In this document: positions 34,496 through 44,512 of the stretch, piece after piece | How the letters are laid out: every line of letters starts with the position of its first letter | Numbering within the stretch: position 1 is the first letter of the stretch | Source of the DNA: Paraburkholderia sp. | GTDB taxonomy: Bacteria > Pseudomonadota > Gammaproteobacteria > Burkholderiales > Burkholderiaceae | DNA: 63,980 nucleotides | Direction: 5' to 3' | NCBI RefSeq assembly: GCF_026225065.1 | Contig: NZ_JAMFSB010000294.1 | Coordinates: forward strand, 1 to 63,980 | Notes under the pieces: generated by a model | Told to the model about the DNA's origin: nothing | Database searches by the model: none | Seen by the model: the letters and a program-made list of their open reading frames with translations, nothing else | Program-made: the position numbers and the translations under genes

Positions 34496-35308
34496 TTACT
34501 TGCCTTTGAGCATTGAGTTCAACAGCCGGCTCAGGACGCCGACGAAAATGATCGGTGGTAGAGCGAGCAGAACGGTTGAGGCATTGATGACGCCCCACGG
34601 CACCTCCTGCCCAAGCGAGGTGAAGGCGGAAGCAACCACAGGCAGCGTCGCGCTTCGCGATGATGTCAGTGCGAGCGCGATCATCAGCTCGTTCCAGACC
34701 AGCACGAAGCTGAAGACGATGCCCCCCATCAGCGTGGTTGCACTGATCGGCAATGCGATCCGCCAGAACACCTCGTAGGGTCCGTAACCATCCAGCGTGG
34801 CTGCCTCCTCGAGTTCGCGCGGCAGGCGCTGAAACACCGGAATGGATAACCATGTGATGGTTGACAGCGTGACCAGCAGATACGTCACGACCATCGACAG
34901 CTTGGTGTCGTAAAGTCCCAGATCTACCCATATAGCGATGAGCGGTATGGCGACCGCAACCGGCGGCAGGAATCGCAGCGACAAAAGAAAGAACTGGATG
35001 TCGCGCTTGCCCGGCACGTGATAACGCGCAATCACATAGGCGGCGGGCACGCCGAGCAACGCACCGAGCGCGACAGCCATGCCCACGATGGACAGACTGT
35101 TTCCGAGCCCAATCAACACCTCGGGGCTGGACACGACCTGCCGGTAGTTATCGAGCGTCGGCGTAAAAATGAAGCGCGGCGTCGGCGTGACGATGTCGAG
35201 CAGATTCTTCAGCGAATTGAGGAACGCCCAAAAGATCGGAAACACCGCAACAACCGCGAGCGCCATGCCGAACGACCAGGTGGCGCTGCGCGAGATCAGT
35301 CTTCCCAT
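34496..35308 (-). CDS. CUT1 ABC permease (MalG/SmoG type)
   Basis: 270 aa with six TM segments and the EAA loop [20 protein letters not shown] (residues about 160-180), which contacts the ATPase. It is the second permease of the polyol importer. The start overlaps the end of the preceding permease by 13 nt. It ends 10 bp before the dehydrogenase start. Confidence 0.93.
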   Translation of the reverse strand: MGRLISRSATWSFGMALAVVAVFPIFWAFLNSLKNLLDIVTPTPRFIFTPTLDNYRQVVSSPEVLIGLGNSLSIVGMAVALGALLGVPAAYVIARYHVPGKRDIQFFLLSLRFLPPVAVAIPLIAIWVDLGLYDTKLSMVVTYLLVTLSTITWLSIPVFQRLPRELEEAATLDGYGPYEVFWRIALPISATTLMGGIVFSFVLVWNELMIALALTSSRSATLPVVASAFTSLGQEVPWGVINASTVLLALPPIIFVGVLSRLLNSMLKGK

Positions 35309-36174
35309 TTGTTCACCCGCTTCCAGATGAAAGTGAAAATCAGCGTGGTCGCAACCATCATCAGCACGGCCATACTCGACGCGTACGAGACTTTCCCTGA
35401 CAACCCGATACCTTGCGAATAGGCGTACATGTCTAGCGTTTCAGTGGTGATGCCGGGGCCGCCTTTGGTCATCACGTAGACCAGATCGAACGAGCGCAGC
35501 GATTCGACCATCTTGATGAACACCAGGCTCATGATCGGCACCTTGAGCATGGGCAACGCGATATACGCGTAGATCTGCCAAGTGCGTGCATAGTCCAGCC
35601 GCGCGGCTTCAAGCGGTTCGGGCGGCAGCGTTTCAAGCAGCTTCAATACGACGACTGCGAAGAACAACCCCCACTGCCAGATGTCGACGAGCGCTACCGC
35701 ATACAGTGCAAGATGAGGATCGGACAGAAAGGCCGTGTTATCGATTCCCAGCAGGCCAAGAAACCAGCTGAGAATGCCCGAGAGAGGCGAATACATGAAC
35801 TTCCAGATGAAGGCCGCCGACACTCGCGGCAAAAGCACGGGCACGATCAACAGGAGCGAAATGACACCACGCAACCGGCCGTGAATCTGCTCGAACAGAT
35901 AAATCGCAATCAGAACGCCAACGACGACCGCGCCTATCACCGTGATAATTTCCCAGATCGCCGACACCTCGATGGAATTGAGAAAGCGTCGGTCCGAGAA
36001 TAGCCGGATGAAATTGCGCAGCCAGACGTACTCGCTGTCTGGGTAGCGCAGCACGCGGTTCTTTAGCGCGAGGTTGATTGCCGCGACAGTAGGCACTAAC
36101 CCGAGGATCGCCATCACGACAAGTGGCGGCCCGAGAAACACGAACGGAAGGCTGGTTTTGCCCCGATTGAACAT
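35296..36174 (-). CDS. CUT1 ABC permease (MalF/SmoF type)
   Basis: 292 aa. The ATG at 36174 has GGAG 8 nt upstream; upstream in-frame codons overlap no homology. Six TM segments; EAA loop EPLEAARLDYARTWQIYAYI near residue 190. Pairs with the MalG-type permease at 34496-35308 to form the membrane channel of the importer. Confidence 0.92.
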   Translation of the reverse strand: MFNRGKTSLPFVFLGPPLVVMAILGLVPTVAAINLALKNRVLRYPDSEYVWLRNFIRLFSDRRFLNSIEVSAIWEIITVIGAVVVGVLIAIYLFEQIHGRLRGVISLLLIVPVLLPRVSAAFIWKFMYSPLSGILSWFLGLLGIDNTAFLSDPHLALYAVALVDIWQWGLFFAVVVLKLLETLPPEPLEAARLDYARTWQIYAYIALPMLKVPIMSLVFIKMVESLRSFDLVYVMTKGGPGITTETLDMYAYSQGIGLSGKVSYASSMAVLMMVATTLIFTFIWKRVNKWED

Positions 36175-36281
36175 TAACTTCTCCAACAGCGTAAAGTCCC
36201 CGCACTCACTGTCCGGGCAAGACCAGGAGCTGATCTGCGGTGCCCCCCGCCACGCAAAGCGTGCAGCAAGGGGCACTCACG

Positions 36282-37568
36282 TTACTTCTTGCCGCCATGC
36301 TCCAACGCGTCCTGCGCGTACTGAACGGCGTCGTTCAGGGATGCCTGGACGTCCGGCTGCGTGCCCGTGAACACCTCCTCCAGCGCGATTCCCAGGTTGT
36401 CGCCAATGTCGGGCCACTGCGGGCCTGACCAGAACGTGACCTGCGTCACCGGGTTGGTATCTTTCAGGCCGGAGAGAATCTGCGGTTTGACGTGCTTCTG
36501 GAAATAGTCGCTGTTGATGGTGCTCGAGCGGTTGTAGTCACTAAAGACGTTGTCGCGAAGGCGAGCCTGCTCCTGCTCCTTGCTGGTCGCCCAGGCGATG
36601 AATTTTCCTGCCGCCTGACGTGTGCATTCGTCCTTCGCGCCGACGGAGGAGATCGCGAGACCATGACCATAAGCCGCTGACGGCAACGGTGCCGGCGGTT
36701 TGACGTATCCCACCTTGTCCGCCACACTAGACTTGGTCGGATCCTCCATCCAGTCGGCGAACGGCGTCGATTCGATCATGAAGGCGACCTTGCCGGAACG
36801 GAACGCTTCGAGCGCGTTGCTCCAGTCGTACGTCGTCGCACCAGGGGGCGCGTATTTGAAGAGGTCGCGATAGAGCACCGTGGCCTTCACCGCAGCAGGA
36901 GAATTGAAGGCCGGCGCCTGGCTCTTGTCGGTCCACGTGCCGCCCTCGGCGAGCATGAACGGCGCCCAGCGCCACACATTCATGCCTGACCCGCGTTGGC
37001 CACGTGCAACCCAGCCGTACATGTTGGGAGGCGCATTGAGCTTCTTGATGTCCGCCACGAGCTCGTCGAGCGTTTTCGGCACGGGGAGATGCGCCTGCTC
37101 AAGGAGGTCGCGACGGTAAAACAGGAAGTCGCCTCCGCCGATTAGGGGAGCGAAATACGCAACGTTCTTATAGCTCGCCACCGCGCGGCGGCCCGGCAGG
37201 AAATCGCCATAGTCAGCGTCTTTCGGATAGTACTTGAGGAGCGGTACGATCCAGCCCGCTGATGCAAACTCGGCGACGTTCGCCTCGTCAACGTAATAGA
37301 TTTGATAGGAGCCCGCACCCGTCGACGCATCGAGTCGCGATTTCGAACGACGGTCGTTTTCACCGAAGTAGTTGATCTCGACCTTGGTGCCCGTGCGCTT
37401 CTCATAATCGGGCAGCGACTTCTCCATGACCGTCAGGCCGAGACTCTTCTGGGCAAGCACCTTGAGCTCGGGAACGTTACACGTCTGTGCCGTCGCTACC
37501 GCGGGAAGGCTGGCGCTGACCAACGCGCAAGCTGTCAACAATCGAATTGGTTTCACTCTTGTCTCCAC
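36282..37568 (-). CDS. Polyol/sugar-binding protein of CUT1 ABC transporter
   Basis: 428 aa with a signal peptide (VKPIRLLTACALVSASLPAV then ATA). The mature protein is a family 1 solute-binding protein: YEKRTGTKVEINYFGENDR, YQIYYVDEANVAEFASAGWI, the YGWVARGQRG hinge region, and FRSGKVAFMIESTPFADWM. It captures the polyol in the periplasm for the permeases encoded next. First gene of the minus-strand operon; promoter in the 37569-37916 region shared with the AraC regulator at 37917. Confidence 0.92.
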   Translation of the reverse strand: METRVKPIRLLTACALVSASLPAVATAQTCNVPELKVLAQKSLGLTVMEKSLPDYEKRTGTKVEINYFGENDRRSKSRLDASTGAGSYQIYYVDEANVAEFASAGWIVPLLKYYPKDADYGDFLPGRRAVASYKNVAYFAPLIGGGDFLFYRRDLLEQAHLPVPKTLDELVADIKKLNAPPNMYGWVARGQRGSGMNVWRWAPFMLAEGGTWTDKSQAPAFNSPAAVKATVLYRDLFKYAPPGATTYDWSNALEAFRSGKVAFMIESTPFADWMEDPTKSSVADKVGYVKPPAPLPSAAYGHGLAISSVGAKDECTRQAAGKFIAWATSKEQEQARLRDNVFSDYNRSSTINSDYFQKHVKPQILSGLKDTNPVTQVTFWSGPQWPDIGDNLGIALEEVFTGTQPDVQASLNDAVQYAQDALEHGGKK

Positions 37569-37916
37569 TTTTTGAATGTTCTATGGCATCGCCATACGGG
37601 CGCTGGGATGTTGGGCAGGGCGAGCGTACGGTGATGTGAACTGTAGTGGCCGCGACCCTTGGTCAGCCACTGCAAAAGGCGGAAGACGCTGATACTTTTT
37701 GCTCGCAAGTTGGGTGCGGTGCACAAAATGTGTCAGTGACTATGAGAGTCAATGGCAGTGCTCGCGGGATAACCCTAATGCAAAAAAGTGTTAGTCCGCG
37801 GCTGGATTTGGAGTAGTGCGTCGCCCGTTAAGGGTTTAACTTCCGTTACACAAACGAAGACGGCGGCAGGCCAGATAAACAGCCTCGCACCAGTCCGCTT
37901 CAACGGAGGAAGACAC
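37569..37916. promoter_or_regulatory. Divergent control region with three AraC-type sites
   Basis: 348 bp between two oppositely oriented operons. It carries three related 14-bp sites: 37689-37702 (minus, GCAAAAAGTATCAG), 37723-37736 (ACAAAATGTGTCAG) and 37781-37794 (CAAAAAAGTGTTAG), the last two as direct repeats 58 bp apart. Binding by the AraC-type regulators at 31351 and 37917 is inferred. Confidence 0.5.
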
Positions 37917-38906
37917 GTGCAACCCGATCTCGAACTCGTGACTGTGCGCCGCGACGAATCGTTCAAGGCGTGGTATCACGGCTACCCGTACCGCACGGTG
38001 CGCTGGCATTTTCACCCTGAATATGAAATCCAGTTGATCGTGGCGACGACGGGCAAGATGTTCGTCGGCGATCACATTGGGCGTTTCGCGCCGGGCAATC
38101 TGGTATTGATGGGGCCGAACCTGCCGCACAACTGGGTGAGTGACGTGCCCGAGGGTGAGACCATCGAGCAGCGCAATCTGGTCGTGCAGTTCGGACAGGA
38201 GTTCGTAGCGCGATGCGCGGAAAGCTTTCCGGAGTGGCGGCATGTGGAAGCGTTGCTGGCTGCTTCACGGCGCGGCCTGTCGTTCGGGTTGCAAACCAGT
38301 GAGATCATCAAGCCGCTGTTTTTTGAGTTGCTGGACGCGCGCGGTCTGCGCCGGATCGCGCTTCTCATGTCGATGCTCGAAATTCTGGCCAGTGATCAGG
38401 ATACCGAATTTCTGGCGAGTCCCACCTATCAACCGGATCCAACAGCTTTTGCCGCAACCCGCATCAGTCACGCGCTGTCTTTCATCGGCAAGAATCTCTC
38501 GGCGGATCTACGAGAATCAGATCTGGCACAACTGGCGGGCCAGAGCGTGAGTGCGTTCTCGCGTTATTTCTGCCGCCATACCGGCATGACGTTTGTGCAG
38601 TACGTGAACCGCATGCGTATCAATCTTGCCTGTCAGTTGCTGATGGACGACGAATTGAGCGTGACCGACATCTGCTACAAGGTGGGCTTTAACAGTCTGT
38701 CCAATTTCAACCGGCGCTTCCTGCTCATCAAGGGTATGGCGCCGTCGGAGTTCCGCCGCAATCAGAGGCTCAACGACGCGAGCCGCGATGCCTCCGAGGC
38801 AGCGGCCGCCCGCGGCGACGGCATCGCCAACGCGCCGTCGATCGTGCCTGCGGTGCAGAGTCCCACCTGCGCACGCAGTGCGCGCGTCGCGCGTCCGCCC
38901 ACGTAA
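37917..38906 (+). CDS. AraC-family regulator of polyol operon (copy 2)
   Basis: 329 aa from a GTG at 37917, chosen because GGAGGA at 37905-37910 sits 6 nt upstream and the N-terminus then aligns with its paralogue at 31351. Cupin sensor (WHFHPEYEIQLIVATTGKMF, GPNLPHNWVSD) plus two HTHs (LRESDLAQLAGQSVSAFSRY, LSVTDICYKVGFNSLSNFNR). It has a 40-residue Ala-rich C-terminal tail not found in copy 1. First gene of the plus-strand unit, and probably autoregulated from the same control region. Confidence 0.92.
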   Translation: MQPDLELVTVRRDESFKAWYHGYPYRTVRWHFHPEYEIQLIVATTGKMFVGDHIGRFAPGNLVLMGPNLPHNWVSDVPEGETIEQRNLVVQFGQEFVARCAESFPEWRHVEALLAASRRGLSFGLQTSEIIKPLFFELLDARGLRRIALLMSMLEILASDQDTEFLASPTYQPDPTAFAATRISHALSFIGKNLSADLRESDLAQLAGQSVSAFSRYFCRHTGMTFVQYVNRMRINLACQLLMDDELSVTDICYKVGFNSLSNFNRRFLLIKGMAPSEFRRNQRLNDASRDASEAAAARGDGIANAPSIVPAVQSPTCARSARVARPPT

Positions 38907-38994
38907 GCCTTTCGCCTCAACGGTGTTTCAAAACTCATCGCGCGGTTCTGGACCGCGTGAGGGGTGTGTTCATTCCTAAAATATGGAGACGACA

Positions 38995-39957
38995 ATGACG
39001 AAAACTACGCTGAAGCAGGTCTCGTTTAATCCCCTTGTGCGTTGTGCACGCCGGTCGGCCGGCTGCGCAGCACTTGTGCTCGGCCTTTCGCTGCTTGACA
39101 CATCCGGCGCCCAGGCGGCGCCGCTGAAGATTGGCATGACGTTTCAGGAACTGAACAATCCGTACTTCGTGACGATGCAAAAGGCCTTGAACGATGCCGC
39201 AGCAACCATCGGCGCGGAGGTGGTGATCACCGATGCGCACCACGACGTGAGCAAGCAGGTCAGCGACGTCGAGGACATGCTGCAGAAGAAGATCGACATC
39301 CTGCTTGTGAACCCAACGGATTCGACCGGCATCCAGTCGGCGGTGATCTCGGCAAAGAAGGCGGGCGTGGTGGTGGTAGCCGTGGATGCGAACGCGAACG
39401 GCCCAGTCGATTCGTTCGTCGGATCGAAGAACTTCGATGCCGGCGAGATGTCCTGCGATTACCTCGCCAAAGCGATTGGCGGCAGCGGTGAAGTGGCGAT
39501 TCTCGACGGCATTCCGGTGGTGCCGATTCTGGAGCGCGTACGTGGCTGCAAGGCGGCGCTTGCCAAGTTTCCGAACGTGAAGATCGTTGACACCCAGAAC
39601 GGCAAGCAGGAGCGCGCCACAGCGCTGACGGTCACCGAGAACATGATTGAGGCTCACCCGAACCTGAAAGGCCTCTTCAGCGTGAACGACGGGGGCGCGA
39701 TGGGTTCGCTTTCGGCGATCGAGTCGTCGGGCAAGGATATCAAGCTGACCAGCGTCGACGGTGCGCCGGAAGCGATCACGGCCATCCAGAAGCCGAACTC
39801 AAAATTCATCGAGACGTCCGCACAATTTCCGGCCGACCAGGTGCGCATTGCGCTTGGTATTGCGCTGGCAAAGAAGTGGGGCGCCAATGTGCCAAAGACG
39901 ATTCCGGTCGACGTAAAGCCCATTGATAAAAGCAACGCGAAGGGCTTTAGCTGGTAA
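38995..39957 (+). CDS. RbsB-type sugar-binding protein
   Basis: 320 aa; the ATG at 38995 has GGAG (38985-38988) 6 nt upstream. Signal peptide to about residue 40 (ending SGAQAAP). It has the peripla_BP_4 pattern: KIGMTFQELNNPYFVTMQKA, VVITDAHHDVSKQVSDVEDM, INPTDSTG-like NPTDSTGIQSA, FVGSKNFDAGEM. Proteins of this type bind ribose, xylitol or tetritols. It follows the AraC gene by 88 bp and feeds the ATPase and permease encoded next. Confidence 0.92.
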   Translation: MTKTTLKQVSFNPLVRCARRSAGCAALVLGLSLLDTSGAQAAPLKIGMTFQELNNPYFVTMQKALNDAAATIGAEVVITDAHHDVSKQVSDVEDMLQKKIDILLVNPTDSTGIQSAVISAKKAGVVVVAVDANANGPVDSFVGSKNFDAGEMSCDYLAKAIGGSGEVAILDGIPVVPILERVRGCKAALAKFPNVKIVDTQNGKQERATALTVTENMIEAHPNLKGLFSVNDGGAMGSLSAIESSGKDIKLTSVDGAPEAITAIQKPNSKFIETSAQFPADQVRIALGIALAKKWGANVPKTIPVDVKPIDKSNAKGFSW

Positions 39958-40026
39958 GTCGCATGCGTGCGGCGTGGGCGTCCCTGGACGATTGCGGCGC
40001 CGCACGCGCCCGCATAGGAGGACCTG

Positions 40027-41550
40027 ATGGACGCGATATTGAAACTCGACCGGATCACCAAGAGCTTTCCAGGCGTGAAAGCGCTGCAAGGCATCAATCT
40101 GGAGGTCGCTCGCGGTGAGATTCACGCTTTGCTTGGGGAGAACGGCGCAGGCAAGTCGACATTGATGAAGATTCTGTCCGGAATCTATCAGCCGGACGAA
40201 GGCACGATCACGCTCGACGGCAAGGAGCAGCAATTCGCCAACTATCACGACGCGGTGGCCGCTGGTGTCGGTATCGTGTTCCAGGAGTTCAGCCTGATTC
40301 CGTATCTGAATGCGGTGGAGAATATGTTCCTTGGCCGGGAATTACGCAATGGCGTGGGCATGCTCAAGCGCGCACAGATGCGACGCGCCGCTGCGGAGAT
40401 TTTTGCGCGCCTTGGCGTGACGATCGACCTGTCGGTGCAGATCCGCGAACTGTCCGTTGCGCAGCAGCAGTTCGTGGAAATCGGCAAAGCGCTGTCGCTC
40501 AATGCGCGCGTCCTGATCCTCGACGAACCCACGGCGACGCTCACACCAGCCGAAGCAGAGCATCTGTTCACGATCATGCGCGACCTGAAGCAGCAGGGCG
40601 TGGCGATGATCTTCATCTCGCACCACCTCGAAGAAATTTTTGAAGTGTGCGACCGCATTACCGTGCTGCGCGATGGCCAGTACGTCGGCGTGACGGATGT
40701 GGCACAAACCGATGTGGGGCGGCTTGTCGAGATGATGGTGGGGCGGCGCATCGAGAGCAGCTTTCCGCCCAAGCCGCCGCTACGCGTCGATGCCAAAGTC
40801 GTGCTCGACGTCAACGCGCTGCAGTTGCACAAGGACGGCCCCGTGAACCGCTTCGCGCTGCGCGAAGGTGAGATTCTTGGCTTTGCAGGACTGGTCGGCG
40901 CCGGCCGCACTGAAACTGCGCTCGCGGTGATCGGCGCGGACCCCGCTCACGTAAAAGACATCCGTATCAATGGCGCTGCGGTCAACCTGTCGGACCCCGC
41001 AGACGCTTTGAGAGCGGGCGTCGGGATCCTGCCCGAGAACCGCAAGACCGAAGGTCTCATCACGGATTTCTCCATCAAGCAGAACGTCTCGATCAACAAT
41101 CTCGGCAAATACCGCTTGTGGCGCCTCTTTATCGACCAGCGCCACGAAGCTCGCGCGACCGCGGACATCATGAAGCGCGTCGGCGTGAAGGCGCCCAGCA
41201 TGCATACCGAGGTCGCTACGCTGTCGGGCGGCAATCAGCAAAAGGTGGTGATTGCGCGCTGGCTGAACCACCACACCAACATCCTCATCTTCGACGAACC
41301 GACGCGCGGCATCGACGTCGGCGCGAAAGCGGAGATCTATCTGCTCATGCGCGAGCTCACCGCGCGCGGCTACTCGATCATCATGATCTCGTCTGAATTG
41401 CCGGAGGTCGTCGGCATGTGCGATCGCGTGGCCGTGTTTCGTCAGGGCCGCATCGAAGTGATCCTCGATGGCGACGAGATCGACTCGAACACCGTGATGA
41501 CTTATGCCACAGGCGGCGCTTCTCGTGGAGCAACTCATGAACATGCCTAA
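40027..41550 (+). CDS. RbsA-type sugar ABC transporter, double ATPase
   Basis: 507 aa with two ATPase halves. First: Walker [13 protein letters not shown], signature [15 protein letters not shown], Walker [18 protein letters not shown]. Second: degenerate Walker [12 protein letters not shown], signature [15 protein letters not shown] and Walker [19 protein letters not shown], the usual RbsA/XylG arrangement. It drives import through the permease encoded at 41537, whose start overlaps its end by 14 nt. Confidence 0.95.
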   Translation: MDAILKLDRITKSFPGVKALQGINLEVARGEIHALLGENGAGKSTLMKILSGIYQPDEGTITLDGKEQQFANYHDAVAAGVGIVFQEFSLIPYLNAVENMFLGRELRNGVGMLKRAQMRRAAAEIFARLGVTIDLSVQIRELSVAQQQFVEIGKALSLNARVLILDEPTATLTPAEAEHLFTIMRDLKQQGVAMIFISHHLEEIFEVCDRITVLRDGQYVGVTDVAQTDVGRLVEMMVGRRIESSFPPKPPLRVDAKVVLDVNALQLHKDGPVNRFALREGEILGFAGLVGAGRTETALAVIGADPAHVKDIRINGAAVNLSDPADALRAGVGILPENRKTEGLITDFSIKQNVSINNLGKYRLWRLFIDQRHEARATADIMKRVGVKAPSMHTEVATLSGGNQQKVVIARWLNHHTNILIFDEPTRGIDVGAKAEIYLLMRELTARGYSIIMISSELPEVVGMCDRVAVFRQGRIEVILDGDEIDSNTVMTYATGGASRGATHEHA

Positions 41551-42550
41551 ACCTTCTTCTTCTTCTTCGTCCGGGACATCCACGGCAAGCAGCGACACGG
41601 CCGGCGCGCCGGTGCGTCTTTCGTGGGCCGGCCTGAAACGCTCCACCGTGTTCTATCCGCTTGTCGGCCTGTTGATGGTATGCATTGTCATGGTGTTCGC
41701 TAGCAACAGCTTTCTGTCGGCCGCGAATATCGAGAACGTGCTTCGCCAGGTGTCGATTAACGCAATCATCGCCGTTGGCATGACTTGCGTAATCCTGACG
41801 GGCGGTATCGATCTCTCGGTGGGTTCCGTGATGGCGTTGTCGGGCACGCTTGCGGCAGGTCTGATGGTCGCGGGGATGAATGCCGTGGCGGCGCTGGTGG
41901 TGGGCATTGCGATCGGCCTCGGCTTCGGCGCGGCGAAGGGATTTTTCGTCGCCTACGCGGGTATGCCACCGATCATCGTCACGCTCGCGACGATGGGCAT
42001 TGCGCGCGGTCTCGCGCTCATCTACACGGGCGGCTACCCGATCGACGGCTTGCCCGAATGGATCGGCTTCTTCGGCAGCGGCAAGGTGCTCGGCATTCAG
42101 GCACCGGTTCTGATCATGCTGGTCATCTATGCGATTGCGTGGGTGCTGCTCGAACGCATGCCGTTCGGCCGCTACGTCTATGCGATCGGTGGCAACGAGC
42201 AGGCCACGCGTCTATCCGGGGTACGCGTAGCGCGCGTGAAGCTGATCGTCTATTTGCTGGCTGGCCTCACCTCGGCTTTCGCCTCTATTGTCCTGACCGC
42301 CCGCCTGATGAGCGGACAGCCGAACGCCGGCGTCGGCTTCGAGCTCGATGCGATTGCGGCGGTCGTTATGGGCGGTACCTCGATTTCCGGCGGACGCGGT
42401 TCGATCATCGGCACGCTGATCGGCGCATTGCTGCTTGGTGTGCTGAACAACGGCCTGAACATGGTCGGCGTGAACCCGTATGTGCAGAACGTGATCAAGG
42501 GCGGAATCATTCTGCTCGCGATCTATATCAGCCGTGATCGCAGGAAGTGA
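41537..42550 (+). CDS. RbsC-type sugar ABC permease
   Basis: 337 aa from the ATG at 41537 with GGAG 6 nt upstream inside the ATPase gene. The N-terminus is Ser-rich and cytoplasmic, then about 9-10 TM segments with the family signatures [51 protein letters not shown] and [20 protein letters not shown]. Membrane component of the CUT2-type importer with the products of the two preceding genes. Confidence 0.93.
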   Translation: MNMPKPSSSSSSGTSTASSDTAGAPVRLSWAGLKRSTVFYPLVGLLMVCIVMVFASNSFLSAANIENVLRQVSINAIIAVGMTCVILTGGIDLSVGSVMALSGTLAAGLMVAGMNAVAALVVGIAIGLGFGAAKGFFVAYAGMPPIIVTLATMGIARGLALIYTGGYPIDGLPEWIGFFGSGKVLGIQAPVLIMLVIYAIAWVLLERMPFGRYVYAIGGNEQATRLSGVRVARVKLIVYLLAGLTSAFASIVLTARLMSGQPNAGVGFELDAIAAVVMGGTSISGGRGSIIGTLIGALLLGVLNNGLNMVGVNPYVQNVIKGGIILLAIYISRDRRK

Positions 42551-42595
42551 TGTCCCAATTCGATCTATTGATTCCCTTTCTCGCAGGACAATGCA

Positions 42596-43684
42596 ATGAC
42601 GACTCAAGACAATACCCGGAATATGACGGCAATCGTCTGCCACGCGCCTAAAGACTACCGCGTCGAACAGGTGGCAAAACCGCAGGCCCGTGCCCATGAG
42701 ATGGTGATTCGCATCGCGGCGTGCGGCATCTGCGCAAGCGATTGCAAGTGCCATTCCGGCGCCAAGATGTTCTGGGGCGGCCCGAGCCCGTGGGTGAAAG
42801 CACCGGTGATTCCCGGGCACGAGTTTTTTGGCTTCGTCGAAGAGTTGGGCGAAGGTGCCGCAGAACATTTCGACGTGAAGGTCGGCGATCGCGTGATCGC
42901 CGAACAGATCGTGCCGTGCGGCAAATGCCGCTATTGCAAATCAGGCCAGTACTGGATGTGCGAGGTGCACAACATCTTCGGCTTCCAGCGCGAAGTCGCC
43001 GATGGCGGTATGGCCGAATACATGCGTATTCCACCCACGGCAATCGTGCACAAGATTCCCGATGGCATCTCACTGGAGGATGCCGCGATCATCGAACCGC
43101 TGGCATGTTCGATTCATACGGTCAATCGCGGTGACATCCAGCTCGACGATGTGGTGGTGATTGCGGGTGCTGGACCGCTCGGTCTGATGATGACGCAGGT
43201 GGCGCATCTGAAGACGCCGAAGAAGCTGGTGGTAATCGATCTCGTAGAAGAGCGGCTTGCACTCGCCCGCGAATATGGCGCGGACGTGACGATCAATCCT
43301 AAGCAGGACGATGCGCTGGCGATTATTCAGTCGTTGACGCAGGGCTATGGCTGCGATGTCTACATCGAAACTACCGGAGTGCCCGCAGGCGTCATCCAGG
43401 GGATGGATCTTATCCGCAAGCTTGGGCGGTTCGTGGAGTTTTCGGTGTTCGGCACCGAGACGACGCTGGACTGGTCGGTGATCGGCGACCGCAAGGAGCT
43501 CGATGTGCGCGGCGCGCATCTGGGACCGTACTGCTATCCAGTTGCGATCGATCTGCTGGCGCGCGGTCTCGTCACCTCGAAGGGCATTGTGACGCACGAC
43601 TTTTCTCTGGAAGAGTGGGATGAAGCAATCAAGATTGCGAACTCGCTTGATTCGATTAAAGTACTGTTGAAGCCGCGTGCGTAG
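42596..43684 (+). CDS. Zn polyol dehydrogenase, erythritol/L-threitol (EltD)-like
   Basis: 362 aa MDR enzyme. Catalytic zinc ligands CGICASD, GHEFFG and IIEPLAC; the structural zinc cluster CGKCRYCKSGQYWMC is complete; NAD-binding GAGPLG. The segments FWGGPSPWVKAPVIPGHEFF and GPYCYPVAIDLLARGLV match erythritol/L-threitol dehydrogenases of tetritol catabolism. Here it sits beside an L-xylulose-reductase-like SDR, so a pentitol such as L-arabitol (product L-xylulose) is an alternative substrate. Operon with the RbsBAC importer. Confidence 0.8.
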   Translation: MTTQDNTRNMTAIVCHAPKDYRVEQVAKPQARAHEMVIRIAACGICASDCKCHSGAKMFWGGPSPWVKAPVIPGHEFFGFVEELGEGAAEHFDVKVGDRVIAEQIVPCGKCRYCKSGQYWMCEVHNIFGFQREVADGGMAEYMRIPPTAIVHKIPDGISLEDAAIIEPLACSIHTVNRGDIQLDDVVVIAGAGPLGLMMTQVAHLKTPKKLVVIDLVEERLALAREYGADVTINPKQDDALAIIQSLTQGYGCDVYIETTGVPAGVIQGMDLIRKLGRFVEFSVFGTETTLDWSVIGDRKELDVRGAHLGPYCYPVAIDLLARGLVTSKGIVTHDFSLEEWDEAIKIANSLDSIKVLLKPRA

Positions 43685-43750
43685 GCACTAGCGCTCACCC
43701 GCCACTCTTCACCCCAACTGGAAGCCGATCATGCATCGGCTGCAACCTAC

Positions 43751-44488
43751 ATGAGCACAACCTTCGATTTTTCCGGCCGCTCGTTCCTGGTCACAGGCGC
43801 GTCGAGTGGCATCGGCCGCGCAACGGTGCAATTGTTGCGCGCAAGTGGCGCGAACGTTGTCGCGGCGGCGCGCCGTGTCGACGAACTGGCCCGTCTGGCT
43901 GAAGAAACCGGCTGCGAACCACTCGTGCTCGATGTCGGCGATCCCGCAGCCATCGACGCTGCGCTCGGCGACCTCGATGCTTTCGACGGCCTCGTGAATT
44001 GCGCGGGTATCACCGTGCTGGAACGCGCGATCGATACGAAGGCAGAGAGCTTTGATCGCGTGATGGCGGTGAATGCACGGGGTGCGGCGCTGGTAGCGCG
44101 TCATGTCGCGCGTGGGATGATCGACGCGAAGCGGCATGGCAGCATCGTCAACGTATCGAGCCAGGCAGCGCTTGCTGCGCTCGACGATCACCTGAGCTAC
44201 TCGGCTTCGAAAGCCGCGATGGACGCGATCACGCGCACACTGTGCATCGAACTCGGACCGTATAGGATTCGCGTGAATAGCGTGAACCCGACGGTGACGC
44301 TGACACCGATGGCCGTGCAGGCCTGGAGCGATCCGGCGAAGAGCGGGGCCGCGCTGCAGGCGATTCCTTTAAGGCGTTTTGCGCAGCCGCATGAGGTGGC
44401 GGAGCCAATCCTGTTCCTGTTGAGCGACGCTGCTTCGATGATCAGTGGGGTGGCGTTGCCGATTGATGGCGGGTACACGGCGCGCTGA
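43751..44488 (+). CDS. L-xylulose reductase-like SDR
   Basis: 245 aa SDR. TGASSGIG cofactor motif, catalytic NVSSQAALAALDDHLSYSASK and the C-terminal RVNSVNPTVTLTPMAVQAWS followed by DPAKSGAALQAIPLRRFAQP. This last stretch closely matches dicarbonyl/L-xylulose reductase (DCXR), which has the same NPTV-T-M...WSDP.K....IPL.(K/R)FA pattern. DCXR interconverts L-xylulose and xylitol with NADP(H). It is the last gene of the plus-strand polyol unit and convergent with the efflux operon. Confidence 0.8.
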   Translation: MSTTFDFSGRSFLVTGASSGIGRATVQLLRASGANVVAAARRVDELARLAEETGCEPLVLDVGDPAAIDAALGDLDAFDGLVNCAGITVLERAIDTKAESFDRVMAVNARGAALVARHVARGMIDAKRHGSIVNVSSQAALAALDDHLSYSASKAAMDAITRTLCIELGPYRIRVNSVNPTVTLTPMAVQAWSDPAKSGAALQAIPLRRFAQPHEVAEPILFLLSDAASMISGVALPIDGGYTAR

Positions 44489-44512
44489 GAAGTCCGCGCA
44501 CCGTGCCCCCCA

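Noticed and set aside
33178..34509. 443-codon plus-strand open frame
   Set aside because: It runs antisense to the ABC ATPase and xylitol-type dehydrogenase genes and has no protein signature.
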